Assembly: GCA_029204225.1 (NCBI GenBank) | Contig: CM055106.1 | Span: forward strand, 44,367,003 to 44,431,002 | Origin: Diphasiastrum complanatum | Taxonomy: Eukaryota > Streptophyta > Lycopodiopsida > Lycopodiales > Lycopodiaceae | Reading direction: 5' to 3' | DNA: 64,000 nucleotides | In this document: positions 1 through 13,121 of the stretch, one piece after another | Numbering within the stretch: position 1 is the stretch's first letter | Layout of the letters: each line of letters starts with the position of its first letter | Translations under genes and position numbers: made by a program | Notes under the pieces: model-generated | What the model saw: only the letters and a program-made list of their open reading frames with translations | What the model was told of the DNA's origin: nothing | The model's database searches: none

Positions 1-309
1 GGTTGTCTCAGATGGATTAGAGGGGCCCTTTTTCAACTCATCACTTTGACTCCTTACACTTTGGGCTTTTTCCATGAAATATATGTATTGGTAAATTTCA
101 AAAGGTTTCCCGAGTATGTGGTTCATTCTTCCTATTGATAACAGTTTTTGTAGTACTGTATCTATAGCACTCCTTTACTTCACAAATATTCAATGATATT
201 ATTTGTTTGGTTAGCCTTGCACTTTACCTGCTTTCACTAGCTGAATCTGTCAGTTTTATTTTTTATTTTTGAGTGGTAAATGCCCTGAATGGAGGGAACT
301 TTCTGGCAG
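1..309 (+). other. Intron or upstream part of the SAM-domain gene
   Basis: No exon can be fixed here. The stretch is T-rich and ends in TTCTGGCAG, a good splice acceptor directly before the first recognisable SAM exon, so it is most simply the intron upstream of that exon. The rest of the gene lies outside the window. Confidence 0.5.
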
Positions 310-2034
310 GTTGAAGAACCGACAGTAGCAACACTTCTACAGTCCTTGGGCCTGAGCAAATATTTACTAAGTTTTCAGGCTGAAGAGGTATACTTCCTTT
401 GAATTTTTGGCAGCAACAAGTTCTAGCTTCAGCTTCTTGGTCTTCCTCTTTCAGTTCAATTTGCTGGTAACAATTCTACATGTAAGTTCAGAGGATCAGG
501 GGATAGTTGTGACTGGTAGATGGATTGATATAATCATGTAGCATTTTGGGCAACGTTTTTTTCAAGTTATTGTCGTTTTATTGGTAAATTGCAAACAATA
601 ATGCTCATTTCTCTTTGATCTGGTTTGCAATTATAATTAGATCTGATAAGATTGGTAACAGCATCCGTTGGTATTTACTTGTTTTTTCTCAGACTCAAGT
701 CAACTTAAACTCTGGGAATTTTTCTGTCGGGGAATGCTAGTGCTGAAACCTGGAAATTACATTCACATTCTTAACAACTCAGAAAAGTTTTTGTAGACTA
801 GTGCTATTGCTTTAGTAAACAAATTGGGGAAGCATTCTAGAGACGTATATCTCTGCAGTGAGAGGAGAGTATTTTCCCCATCGCATTTGCCTTCAACCAT
901 TTCAAGCTGGAAATGGATCATTCTGATTGATGTCACTACTTTTCAACAACTTTTTGAATATCTCGTATACTCCCTCTTGGTGTTTATCTATCTTTCTCAG
1001 GCCTTCCCTCTCTTTCATATGTAGGATGGTAAGTGACTTTTTGCCATGTGATGATATGGCTGCATTTCTTGTACCTTGTTTTTTCATTTGTCTGTCTTTC
1101 CCCAGAGTGTCTATGTTTCTTAGGTCCCCTAGTTATGACACAGCTACTATTTGGTGGAAATTCCATGCAGACTACATCATTATAGCAAGCTATGAATAAG
1201 ATTACCTGTTGTTGGGATCTCCACATGCCACATCAAATTGATCTTAAGGAGTCAAGTGAGGACTAGAATTTTTTCGTATCAGGTTGCAGGATGATAACAA
1301 CTTTTGTGGCACTGTAATTTCAGTGCTTAGGAGCGAAGTTCTTTCTGTTTTCGACATTTTCTAATCAAATAGGTGAAATAGCAGAATGCAAAATGAAGTG
1401 TCTGAATAATGTTTCCGAGCTTATGAAATTTTAAAGCTGCTTTCTATCCTGGATGTGTAGTCTCTTTTGCTTTTTATCAATTTTTGGAGTTGTAAAAAAT
1501 TCTAGGAAATTCAGTTGAACAACAAATTTTGATGTTTTTATTTTTGAAAAGCTGGTAAATGATCCTCAGACAAAACGTATATATGTGGGCTAGTTGTTCC
1601 TCCCGCCATTGATGAGCTATTTCAAGTGTTCATGTCATGCAGGTGGATATGGCTGCTTTACGACACATGAATGATGATGATCTCAAGGAGCTTGGTGTAC
1701 CTATGGTTTGTTCTTGTTCTTCGATTGTTTATGTCTTGGGTAGACTTTCCCAACATCTGTAGATGATTTGTTTCAGAAAGTAGTCATTGAAGTATCTATG
1801 ACATTTTTCTTGTATTTGCAATTTTTTTGTGTTTTACTGGTAGGGCTATGCCTGATTACATTTCTATATGTAAATGTTCTAGTTTATTATGTTATGTAAG
1901 GGCTGTAGGTTGAAAACCTTTGATTTAAGCTCGCATTCATTATGTGGATTGTTTGTAATTTGGATGTTGTTGTGGGCTTTTTTTTTCAGGGACCTAGGAA
2001 GAAAATACTTCTTGCGCTTGCTGCTCGCTCTTAG
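310..2034 (+). CDS. SAM (sterile alpha motif) domain protein, C-terminal exons (5' partial)
   Basis: Three exons splice in phase: 310-387 (26 codons, begins VEEPTVATLLQSLGL), 1643-1705 (21 codons, VDMAALRHMNDDDLKELGV) and 1990-2034 (GPRKKILLALAARS then TAG). Each internal junction has GT at the donor and AG at the acceptor, with a T-rich run before the last acceptor. Together they give a nearly whole SAM fold: the hydrophobic LLQSLGLSKYL helix, the acidic DDDLKELG turn, and the GPRKKIL helix typical of plant SAM proteins whose domain closes the protein. SAM domains mediate protein-protein or RNA contacts; the specific partner cannot be told from this piece. The protein ends right after the domain. 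The 5' exons lie outside the window. Intron 2 is long (about 1.25 kb) and T-rich. The family call is strong, the particular gene is not identified. Confidence 0.85.
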
Positions 2035-4794
2035 TTAATGCATCACAAGATTTGCGTGTTCGTGTACGCTAATTAACTCACGGATGTGTCATCAACTTTC
2101 TCATGCATGGCTACATGATTTTCTGTCTTTGTCATTGCTGCTCACATTCCCAATACTTGCCCTGTAGATTATCCTGAAGATTTTTACACTAATGCCATTT
2201 TTTAGATTATGGTAAGAGCAAGGAAACAAGTAGCACTTGGTAGGATTGGAAATGCATTGGTATTTATAAAATTCTCTGCCAGATAGTTTTTGCAAGGCTT
2301 CTTTGGTATTCTCTGTTTTATGATGCCTAATTTTAGTTGAAATCCTATTAGTCAAAAAACCTATTTTCATCCAATGATCATTAAGCTTGTTAGTAGACTG
2401 TAGGTCAAGCTTAAAATTGAATGCTTCAGTCAATGCTTGGGGCCAGATGTCATGTTCTTGTGTTGCACTGTTGCTGTCCATTCTTTATCTGTTGTTCTGC
2501 TGAAAGATGTTGTGATGCTGCCACAACAAGCCAGCGACAAGTATTGAAAATTTGAGCCTGTCCTTGTTTAAAGGGCATTCAAAAACTTTGATGTATGCTT
2601 CATAGCACCTCTGTTGTTTGAAGAAATTTGGCAACTTCAGGGTTTTAAGGTAGTCTTCTTTTATAGTGACACCTGGCTAAGCAGACCCGCAGGTGATATT
2701 GTGTGTGACAAGCAATTCTGACCCTGTGTTAAGTCTTTGTTCTAGGCCACAGTTCTTCTAAGAGTACCTCTTTTTTTGTTAATTAAACTGTTGTACCGTT
2801 TGGGGAGTGTGTGTATATCATCCATGCCTGTGAGCATGGGCCACAGCCTCCACCAATGCTGCAAAAAACAAAGTGTACTATTGCCTTTCTTAGTGCTAGA
2901 GGGAGTGCGTCAGCCACCCGGCTATGGTTAGCATTTAGACTCACTTTGTTGTTGTCGTTGGTTATAAGAAAATGGTTGGAATTCGTAGAAAAGTGAGCAA
3001 ATTGTGTCTTGCTTGTAATTCCTGGTCACTCCATAAAACTAGGAATGCCATGGATGATTTTATACATGAACATGTGTGTGGCTCAAATTGTAAGGTTATA
3101 AGTTCAACTTGTCACAGTTTCCTGATTGAGCATTCAAGATATGCTGGATTATAAATCTAAGAGTGTGAAGTAGCAGTATCTAGTTCTTTAGAGTGGTATA
3201 GCATTTTCCTCAGTCAACCATTGGTAGGTAACAACATATCTCTAGATAAGTACTCTCGAAAGAAATCTGTTTGTTTGGATAAAACTACCAGACAATCATA
3301 GATAAAAAGCACAATAGAAAAGTATGTCACCAAGTTTTGCAAAAAAAGCCAATGACACATGTCTTTGTTGTGTTAAATAAAATGGAATCAGGAATTTATG
3401 TTTGTCAATTTATATTGAGAAAACATTCATGTAGGTAGTAGCTGATTCAAAGTGTGGAAAATCAGGTTGCAAGTTAATTCCCATTTCCAACCGTTGACCT
3501 GCAAAATTGAACCGTTTCCCTTTTTGTAAGTTCTCTTAGTAGTAATTTATGATTAAGATATTGAACATATATGTTGAAACTTGTAAGTTTACCTTGCCGT
3601 TTTGCTTTTTGTCCAATGGGAGTTGCTGGTTGTTTTCTTTGAAGTCTTTGAATTGATTAGCACTTGCACCTCGTATGGATTGGTCAAGCGAGACTGGTTT
3701 TGTGATCCTTTGAACTTTCTACAATTTGGAGTGTTAGCCTAAATTTGATTTACTGATTTTGCTGTAGATTTGCTAGTGTATTACCTTAAAATTCAAAGGC
3801 AAGGCAATGAACTTTTTGAATCCAGATTCATCGTACTTGAGGACGCAACAAGCTCTTGACAAACGCCAGCTTTTGATGATGATATCTTGCTGTGCACATT
3901 AGATTCACCATTAGTTACTTAAGTCTTTATCACCTTACATCAAAATTTGATTCGAATCTTTCATACTCGATAAAAAGTCAAATACTCAAAAGTCTTCTGA
4001 GAGGAGCTTTCTATTTTTCTGTTTTAAGCGCAATAAGCAAAAAGTCTACTATGATAGAAACCAATGTTTACCATGAAATAGCTGTAGTAGAGAAATTTCT
4101 TACAAAATGTGCTCGACCACGTTTCTCGTTGAAGTTGTGGCAAACATAAATTTAGCTATAAGAAACACTCGCAGCTATTTGTTAGTAACTAATTTGGGAT
4201 GTGCTCGATTTACAAGTGAATTGTTTTCCTGGGAATTAAAGTAGTACTCATATTTGCCCAATGTTGAAGATAATACATGTGCTACCTTTCATTCTTGTTC
4301 TGTCCTATAAACACCAGAAATATATACAAATTTGCAGTCATATTATAGATACTTGGTTGATAATGGGTCAAAATTATAGATCTTCAATTTTCTTCAATTT
4401 TGATTTATTCCTACAAAATTTCACTACCAAGGATTTCATAACATACCTAGATTGACTACAAAGATGAGGCTAGTCTAAACATGTCTTGCGTGGCTTTCAT
4501 TCTAATTTTGCTGCCAGTTATGGATTAAATTGATTTTTGTGGACTTTTAACTCTGGTAGGCTATGTTCCTAACAAGAAATTGCTCCTTCAAACAATTAGG
4601 GCCACTTTAAGATTAGCTTGTTGATGGCTAGGTTATTACAATTGAATAAAAATAGCTATAACCTGATTGCATAAATTTCAGTTCACATATTTATCTTCAA
4701 ATTGTGTATAGAGATAATTTCTAGTCTAATGCAATTACTTTTTCCCATTACAAATAGTTATTGCTGTATGTTGTTGCAATCAGTAGTTGTATTA
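2035..4794. other. 3' flank of the SAM gene and intergenic sequence
   Basis: The first several hundred bases are probably 3' UTR, T-rich and lacking long frames, but I cannot fix a poly(A) site. Beyond that the DNA is AT-rich with only short chance frames (for example 2101-2481 on the - strand and 2811-3154 on the + strand) that resemble no family I know. I see no gene, RNA or element here. Confidence 0.5.
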
Positions 4795-5117
4795 ATGGAT
4801 GTGACAACCCACAAAAAGAGGTGGAAAAGAGGGTTTCATGTAATTGCATTTCTTGGGCAAAGTTTGTTGTGCATGAAACACTCCATGTTGGGCAATCTAT
4901 GGTGAGAAAATTTTCCAAATAAAGACTTTCAATCTGCTTACCTAGGCATTCTTAAATTTCTAGTTATGGATGTGACAACCCACAAAGAGGTGGATTTTTT
5001 TTTGAAAACATGTCTTTGGCAAGTTTGTTGTGTGTGAAACAATCTATGTTGGCCAATCATGGTGAGGAAAATATCCAATGAAAGAATTTCAATTGCCCAC
5101 CTTCACATTCTTAAATA
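4795..5117. repeat. Diverged tandem duplication, unit about 171 bp
   Basis: The segment starting ATGGATGTGACAACCCACAAA at 4795 recurs from 4966. The two copies then run in parallel (AAGTTTGTTGTG, GAAACA, GGGCAATC versus GGCCAATC, GGTGAG, AAAGA, TTTCAAT, CATTCTTAAAT) with small indels to about 5117. Neither copy keeps an open frame, so this is an old local duplication of non-coding sequence. Confidence 0.75.
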
Positions 5118-6740
5118 TGGAATTTAATGTCAATTCATTATTTGTTGGATGCCATTTAGAATTGTTATAGTTGTTAGCACTAGACATAAACAAGGGTATA
5201 CGTGTTTTGCATGGCAACTTTCTTTCGAATGGTGATCCTTGACCACATTTTAATAAAGTTTAGAAATTTATTTCATTTTGTACAAAGATCAAGAATAGCT
5301 GGACTAACTCTTTGTAAATGTTCACACTAAAAGAAATCCTTTTTTCTTTCTATAGACTATTTTTTTCGCTTTCAATTCCCATAGCTTTTGATTAAAGGTT
5401 ATAACTGCTAGATATCTTCTACTTCAAGACGATACTTTTTTGTGAGGAAGGATGCAGGGTATAGTCTACTTTCATAGCTAAATGATTCTAGGCCTCTAAC
5501 AAACAATCTACACAAGGTGCTACTTCTTTATCTTCAAATGCATTGAGAACAATATAAAAGCTTGACTATTATTTTCATGTAGCATAGGGATTCTACATCT
5601 TCAACAATTAGATTGCGATGTAAAACAAATTTCCACAATTTATCAAAATTTGATGGCTTAAAGCACTCTATTGCTTAATAATTGTACAAAGAGAACAAAT
5701 GTCATGTATGTCAAGACCTCCAAATTTTGAAGCAGAAGCACGGTTTTTCTTGCAATCGCTTTTAGGTTACCATTCCATAACAAATTAGACAAAAATTATT
5801 GAAATTGAACATCTCCAAAAAGATAATTGGAAAATGACATTGGGAGAAACAACATGCTTAGTCATTAGAATTATAGATCTAAAAGTCAATTGTTGAGTGC
5901 TTAGTCTATATTTCTTGCATGAGCAATCTTACTTAATATGAGGCAATGACATCCCTCATGGGAGCAACAAAAAGATGGTACTAGAACTTACCCAGGGCCT
6001 TCGCCACTTACCCTAAATGAGTTATTCCAATGATTCTTAGAAGAAGTTAGACACATATAATGTTGGTAGCCTACTAGTTATATTGACCATGATACTACAA
6101 GAGCCAAAAAGAAATAGTGTGCCTATTTTTTACATTACTAAATCCATTCTTATAGCTACAACCACATTAATGTTTGCGCTAAAGCAACCAAATTATGTTT
6201 AAAGCACCAACCTGAATAGCCGTCGTGAAGGAATCTTGTGAGGAAGTCATGGTTGTTCAAGGATGTCCCCTTCGAGAAATGATTATTGACGAACACAGGT
6301 CTATGTATTGCAATAAGTTTCCACAAGTCCCAGGATAATACTACAAATTGCATCATACGAAAACAAGTATCTTTGGATTTTATTTGCTCTAATGCTAGTC
6401 TTAGAAGCTTAACTTTGCATACATTCTACTATTTCTTTAGTCAAAGAAGTATTTGCCATATACATACCTAGATTGGTGGATTTGAAAGTGTTTTGAATCG
6501 AGTTGAAGACTCAAGCATGAGTCTCATCAACAGTTGTAAAGCACATACATTTTATTTATTATGTAAACACTCATTTATTCTATGAATGACCATCGAAATT
6601 GGCATGAATGTAGTTAAAACAACCGCAAATTGTTGTCCATCATCGATGGTTTACGAATAAGCCAACCAAAAAGTGAAAACTAGTTTGAAGATAGTTCATC
6701 GCTGCCCAACTAGCGATGGTAGGCTAAAGCAAAACCATAA
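5118..6740. other. AT-rich intergenic sequence, nothing recognised
   Basis: Short frames only (6156-6356 - strand, 6286-6471 + strand) with no family resemblance. No tandem repeats, terminal repeats or RNA genes are evident. Confidence 0.5.
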
Positions 6741-7010
6741 GTTTGTGTTGTGAACACTCATTCCAATGGATTATGGGAGAGGCATTGCATCACTGTCCAA
6801 GAAGTATTGTGTGTGATAAAAGGCTGCAATCAATCAAGCACATCTTGTGTGTTTATGAATCATGTTGGCAAGATGTTAGATGATGGTTTCCAAGTTGATT
6901 TTGGAAAAGATGCTTGCTTGGTTAAAAGGGATGGTGATGTGGTAGCAAGTGGGACTAGATGTGGTAATCTTTTCGATATTGATGCTAATCCTTGTGGAAC
7001 TGTGGCCAAG
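6741..7010 (+). mobile_element. Ty1-copia fossil scrap (pol, region after protease)
   Basis: A short + strand stretch translates to a KMLDDGFQVDFGKDACLV-like run followed by DGDVVASGTR and NLFDID. This lines up with the corresponding part of the copia element at 8190-13518 (QLLDNGLDVKFNVDTCTI, then LALGSRFGGIYKLD), the region between the protease and the integrase zinc finger of copia polyproteins. Only this scrap is recognisable, without LTRs. It is broken and old, and abuts the (CT)n tract at 7125. Confidence 0.6.
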
Positions 7011-7121
7011 AGGAGCTCAGATCATCTCAAGGAGGAGAAGGCAAGTGATCTACCTCAAACCTATGTTCCAAGGCTCCACAATATGTCTTTTGGCACATGC
7101 AATAGAATATGGAGAATCTAC

Positions 7122-7124
<3 letters not shown>

Positions 7125-7208
<84 letters not shown>
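7125..7208. repeat. (CT)n microsatellite, 84 bp
   Basis: Perfect TC dinucleotide run. It sits directly before the 7209 repeat, in the same arrangement as the (CT)n at 18287, so it is probably part of that repeat unit. Confidence 0.98.
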
Positions 7209-7210
<2 letters not shown>

Positions 7211-7494
7211 GAACTCTCATGAACTCTACTATATTGGTACTACACATCATTTGTTTTTTGAAATGTTACAAAAAAGACTTTTTTCCTTATGAAATGCCTT
7301 ATTATGTTTAACTTAGAAACACGGCCTCAAAAAAAGTTTATTTAAAAACTTCTAAGTCTTTTGGTGGGAAATTTGGTTCTAATCGAACGGCTATGATAAG
7401 TGCACATCATAGAGATTCAATCTAACAGTGAGCTTCTTCTAATACATGGTGCACCAAAGGGTACTGAAATTTCTATGAAAGGGAAGATCACTAC
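7209..7494 (+). repeat. Left copy of the long direct repeat, first segment
   Basis: About 285 bp that matches 18376-18658: both carry CTATATTGGTACTACACA, a run ending AAAAAAGACTTTTTT, TTAACTTAGAAACA, AAGTCTTTTGGTGGGAAATT, and end AAGGGAAGATCACTAC. In the right copy this segment runs straight into the 18659 segment. Here it is separated from its second half (13956) by 6.46 kb. Interpreted as part of a terminal repeat of a Penelope-like unit. Confidence 0.8.
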
Positions 7495-8184
7495 AACCCT
7501 AAGTTTCACTCTTCTTGCTCTCTCCTTCTCTCTCTTGCTTTTGCTCTCTTGGCTGGCTTCTCAACTGCTGCCATCTTTGCTTGGATGAGAGGAGACCTGT
7601 AAAAGCTTTGTGGAAGAGTATTCGGATGAAGGATACTGCAAACTAAGGTAAGAAAGCTGTGGTTTGTTTGATTGAATGATTATATGCATCGAAGGAGTAT
7701 CATTAGCTTGTTATGCTGGAAAGGGAATGAGCTCACATGATACCTTGATTATCATAGATCGATACTACGTTCTTGTTTCTGTAATACACTTCTGGAAGCG
7801 AATATATGTGGATGATATCTCAAAAGCAATAGTGAACAATACCACAGGTATGATATTCACCTCTTCACTTTTTGTTTTTGCTTCTGACAACGAACAGTCA
7901 CCGGAATATTGTGTTGCTAAGTTCATACATAATTGATACCATTTTGTAAGATATGATAGGCCGCTGGCCAGCGCATTCTGATGGACTAATATTCGCGTCT
8001 TCTACTATGGCTTCGTGAAGAGTGGAGCATAGTAATAATGCGCTGTTGGTTTCCTTCAAAAGTGTGATGACCTGCTCCATATACTATTTATTTTGAAGTA
8101 AATCACTTTTGCTTACATTCTGAAGTGCGATGGACCTGCTCCACATATTGTTTTGTTACTATGTTTTCATAAAAGGTAGCCACC
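7495..8184. other. Insert between the two halves of the left direct repeat (left part)
   Basis: This 0.69 kb has no counterpart in the right-hand copy of the direct repeat. It begins with CT-rich DNA (7505-7550). No coding family is recognised. The phrase TGAAGTGCGATGGAC occurs at 8122 and again after the copia element at 13519, and a GACCTGCTCCA motif recurs at about 8069 and 8136. It continues at 13519-13955 once the nested copia element is set aside. Confidence 0.5.
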
Positions 8185-8189
8185 TGAAG

Positions 8190-9155
8190 TGTGAAGAATT
8201 GAAAAAGATTATCTATGTTAGATATAGGGGTCTTATGTTTTTTACATCAAGCATCTAGGTGTAGGATGTTGATAGGAATAAATTTGGCATAGATGGCAAA
8301 TTATGCACTTCCACTTGTAATGCCACTATTGAGCCAAAATAGAGTAAGAGGCTAAACACGTGCCAATTAGAGTGTAGACAAGTGTAAAGCTTTTGTTTGA
8401 TGAATTCCAAGATGTCCAATAGGATTTAGAGGTGGAAACTTGTGAGGTCCAATAGGAAATTGAGGTGTGCTTGAATATAGTCCAATAGAATTAAGAGGTG
8501 TATGGTTGCAAACATCGACTTCAACAGAACTCAACTGCTAATTGCATCCTCAAGAATGGTTGCAGCAAAGGAGTTCAAGGGTGGAACTTAAGATCCAAAG
8601 GTTTAGATAGAAAATACATATAACTTCAGATACAACACACGATTTGAATAGGTTATGTGAAGTGAAATCATATGGAACCATATTGAACGCCAACAAACCA
8701 ACAATACGGAGTCTGCAGGTTTGACTTGTCAAGATCTACTTTTAGCATAAATATCAAGAGGTGACAAAGATGGTCCAATCATAGTTAAGCATAGTGGTAG
8801 CTCGTGGATCTACTAGTATCATTGTACTCCTCATTTTGAATCTAATTGATTTGGTGATTTCATGGATTTTGTGAGTTATGGGATTTCTAGCTTTCTCTCT
8901 CTACTCGAGAGCTCATGATGCTTTTTCTCTCTCTACGCGAGGAGAGCAGCTTGTTTTTACTTAGATTATTTTTTGAATACTTCCCACACGTGTGAGTGAG
9001 AGTTGGAAGTGATTGAATGCATGTAGTAGTGTGTTTTTGCCATAGGATCTAAGATTGATTTTGAATCTCAATCTAGTCTTGATCTTGGTGCATCTACACA
9101 CCTTAGGAGATCACAAGTACATGTTGTGGACAATCCACACGTGTGAAATTCAACA
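8190..9155 (+). repeat. 5' LTR of the nested copia element
   Basis: Starts TG and ends CA, abutting a TGGTATCAC primer-binding site at 9156. It contains two CACGTG G-box palindromes (8997-9002 and 9138-9143) inside ACACGTGT, and CTCTCTCTAC-GCGAG/CTCGAG phrases near 8895 and 8930. The start is chosen because TGAAG precedes it and also follows the 3' LTR. Confidence 0.75.
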
Positions 9156-9167
9156 TGGTATCACAAC
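9156..9167 (+). other. Primer-binding site of the copia element
   Basis: TGGTATCACAAC directly follows the 5' LTR. Its first eight bases fit the 3' end complement of initiator tRNA-Met, the usual primer of plant copia elements. Confidence 0.7.
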
Positions 9168-9981
9168 CTACCTAAGGTTACCATGCATTTTGATCCATCT
9201 AAGTAAAAATTTTTCATCAATCTTGAGCTAGAAGTTGTCAAGGCCCATTTTCCTAGCTATCTTGTTCAATCTTGGATCAAAATAGATCAAAAGGACATTG
9301 ATTGGGTCTTACCTGGTACTGTACGGAATCAGGTGCTCAAACACGTGTGAGGAACATCCAATTTCTTTGGAAGTTCTCTCTCATGTTTGATCCATTTATC
9401 TTGCTTGATAGCTTGTTTTGAAGCTATTTTTGTCTAGTTCCTGATGCAATCAGTTTCATTCCATTTGGTTGAGCCAATCAAAAGTTATAAGCTTTTGAAG
9501 AGGGTTAGGTAGGGCACCTAGACCTGGGTGGACACATTTGGTTTGGTCAAGAGATTGCTTGTTTGATCCAAAATCACAGTTGAATGCTTACCAATCTCAT
9601 CTATATGTGATCTAGGCACTATTTTGAGATCTTAGCCATTTTGTTTCATGCAATATCATTGTATTTGAGTCAAATTTGGTTTCTTAGTGTATTTCACACG
9701 TGCTAAGAGTGTTTGATCCTAACTTTGCCTATACTCCATCATTTGATGTGAAATAGCTCTTGTTTTAGAGAGATTTGTGTAGCTAGTGAGAATCAATTCA
9801 CAAATAGTTGCAAGATCTTTCATAGGAGGAGATAGTACTCAATTATTGGATCCTATTGAGAGTGTGTAGCAAAATTTATTGTTCATCATTTGAGTTTTCT
9901 TCACTTCAAATGTCTTCAATGGGTTCATCCTTGTTGGAACCAAGTGAAAGATTGACCACTTCAAATTATTCAATTTGAAAA

Positions 9982-12900
9982 ATGAGGATGGAGTCCATCT
10001 TGATCCTTCAAGACGTGATGGACATAGTTCTTGGCCTTGAAGAAGAACCACAAGTTCTTCAAGAGGTTCAAAAATACAAAAAGAGAGCTAGGATGGCTCT
10101 CCACTACATTAAGATGAATGTCTCTAATGAGATATTGAGGGAGATAGGTACTTGTACAACAGCCAAAGAAGCTTGGAATTGTCTCAAGACTATCTATGAG
10201 GCTAAGAATACCTCTAGGCTTCTCACTCTTGGGGATCAAATCTTTCAAAGTAGCCAAAAGAGTGATGAGAGTGCATCTACTTATGTTTTGAGAGTAAAAG
10301 ATATTCATAGAGAGCTTGCTTGCATTGGTGATTCCATCAATCAAAATGAGCTAGTTCAAGTCATTCTCAATGGCTTGAGAAGTGAATTTGATAACCTTGT
10401 CCAATCCTATGCCATTAAGGAGGAGCTACCAAGTTTGGAGGCTCTCCAAAGTGTGCTAATTTTGGAAGAATCAAGACAAGAGTACAAGCTCTTGAGGATG
10501 GACAAGCTTTCTCTCACTCATAATGATGGCAAAGCTCTCTTTGCCAAGGATAAGCACAAAGGGAGGGGCAAGAACCAACATCAACAATCCTCAAGCAAGG
10601 ACAAAGTCAAATCCAAAGACAAAGATGAGGAGGAAGATGATTCCTCTAATGCTTCATCATCAAAGCTCAAGAAGGAGAAGATCAAGTGCTTTTATTGTGG
10701 CAAGAAAGGTCATTATGCCACCAATTGCTTCAAGAAGAAGAATCAACTCAAGCAAGTCAATATTACCAATGAGAAGGAAGACACTATTTCAAGTGATGGA
10801 GAGGGATTTCTTATGGTCTGTAGTTTCTCATCTACTCCTTTCAAGAAGGACGGCCTATGGTATATTGATAGTGGAGCCTCTTCACATATGTGTAGCTCCA
10901 AGGACTCTTTCTCTTCTATTGCACCTTATGATGTAGTCAAGAAATCAATATACACTGCAAATGATTTTGAATGTCCTATTGAAGGCATAGGGAACATTCC
11001 CTTGAAGCTTGCATCCTCTAAAGTTCTTTCTTTCTCTAAAGTTCTTTATGTACCTAAGCTTACCATGAATCGTATTAGTGTTGGCCAATTGCTTGATAAT
11101 GGCCTTGATGTAAAATTCAATGTTGATACTTGCACTATCAAGAAGAATGATGAGATACTTGCATTAGGGTCTAGATTTGGTGGCATCTATAAACTAGATC
11201 CAAATGAGTATGTGAATGCTTGTAATGTTGCTCTTGTGAACAAGCTCTCTATGGAGGAATTATGGCATAGGAGGTTGGGACATCCCAACTACAAATCCAT
11301 GCTCTCTATGATCAAAGAAGCCAAAGATATTGGCTTGCCAAAGTCACTCTCCAAGAAGATCAAGCCTTGTGAGGCTTGTGCTATTGCTAAATCTCACAAA
11401 AAGCCATTTACAAGATCTTCTATCAAAAGCAAGCATCCTTTGGAGTTAATCCACTTGGATGTGCATTTCTCATCAACTACAAGCAAGGGAGGAGCCACTT
11501 GTTTTGTTACTTTCATTGATGATTACACAAGATTCACTTGGATATATCTTCTGGCTTCTAAATCTATGGTGTTTGATCATTTTCTTATTTTCAAAGCTTA
11601 TGTAGAGAAGCAATTCTCATTCAAGATTAAAGCTCTTAGAAGTGATGGAGGTGGTGAATATATCTCCAATAAATTTCAAGATTTTTGTGAGCTTGAAGGC
11701 ATTGAAAGAGAGTTTTCTTGTGTCTACTCTCCATCTCAAAATGGAGTGGCCGAGAGAAAGAATAGATCTCTATGTGAATGTGCAAAATCTATGAGAATTG
11801 AGGCATCTTTGCCCAAAGATTTTTGGGGAGAAGCCATTAATTCTGCAAATTATCTTTGCAATAGGCTCCCACATATAGCTCTTGGAGGAAAGTCACCATA
11901 TGAAATCTTTTTTTTGAAGAAGCCTAAGGTTGATCACCTTAGAGTTTTTGGATGCTTATGCTTTGTCCATATTTCCTTGGAAACAAGGAAGAAGGAAGAT
12001 CCTAGTGCATGCAAGGGATCATGGTTGGATACTCATCCACCAAGAAGGCCTATAGAGTCTTTATACTCTCTACTTCTCAAGTTATTGAAAGTAGAGATGT
12101 TGTCTTTCATGACGATCAACACTCATCTTTTGAAGTGGCCGAGATCAAGAAATCTATGGATGCATCATCAATTATTGATTTTGAAGACAATCATGATGTG
12201 ATGGGGTCGAGATTTGAAGAAGACTCTCCTTGGATTTTCTCACCAAGAAGATCCATAAGAGATAGATCCGAGCCTCAGAGGCTCTCATATGTTGACAAAG
12301 GCAAACAAGTGGATCTTGATTCGACTAATTATGTTTTTTATGTCTCTCATGAAGAGCCAAAGAATGTACAAGAGGCACTCAATACCAAGGAGTGGTATGA
12401 TGCCATGAAGCAAGAGTATGATGCATTGATCACCAACAATACTTGGGAGCTTGTGGATCCTCCATCCAACAAGCATGTGATTGGTTGCAAGTGGGTATTT
12501 CGGATCAAGTTCAATCATGATGGCACCATCAACAAGCATAAAGCAAGATTATGTGCCAGAGGATTTGCTCAAATCCATGGTCTTGATTATGAGGAGACCT
12601 TTGCACCCGTTGCAAAGATGGTGGCAATAAGAATTCTTATTTCTCTTGCTTGTTTTTTCAAGTGGAAGGTGTTTCAATTAGATGTATCCAATGCTTTTCT
12701 AAATGGTTATCTTGAGGAGGAGATCTATATGGAACAACCTCAAGGATTCATCAAGGATGAGTCCAAAGTGTGCTTGCTCTTCAAAAGTCTTTATGGACTC
12801 AAGCAAGCACCAAGATCATGGTATTCAAGACTTAACTCTTTTCTTATCTCACTAGGATTTACTCTTAGTGACTATGATCCTTCCATGTATCTAAAGTTTG

Positions 12901-13121
12901 TTGATAGCAATATTGTCATTCTTCTAATTTATGTTGATGACATTATTCTTTGTGGAAGTTGTATCAAGCTAGTTGATGAAACCAAGATAGCACTTGGATG
13001 TGAGTTTAAAATGCAAGATCTAGGAGAGATGCATTACATCCTAGGCCTAGAAATCGATTTTTATGAAAATAATGTCTTTATATGCCAATCTAGATATGCT
13101 CACTCTATGTTGAAAAAATGA
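9982..13121 (+). pseudogene. Copia gag-pol coding region (fossil)
   Basis: The translated region shows a gag with UBN2 features (LRSEFDNLVQSYAI), a zinc knuckle CFYCGKKGHYATNC, a protease LWYIDSGASSHM, an integrase HHCC finger and DDE core (LDVHFSS, FIDDYTRFTWIY, YSPSQNGVAERKNR), and a copia RT (FAPVAKMVAIRILISLA, QLDVSNAFLNGYLEEEIYM, SLYGLKQAPRSWY, LIYVDDIIL). Protein products would have made particles, cDNA and integration. As an old element copy it is not expected to act now. Confidence 0.88.

Noticed and set aside
824-1226. Overlapping short frames inside the SAM gene intron
   Set aside because: They overlap on both strands, have no family resemblance, and lie in a clear GT-AG intron.
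2101-2481. 126-codon - strand frame after the SAM gene
   Set aside because: No recognisable domain, and AT-rich composition typical of chance frames.
6750-7292. 180-codon frame containing a long Ser-Leu repeat
   Set aside because: The Ser-Leu part is just translated (CT)n; the non-repetitive part is a copia pol scrap, not a host gene.
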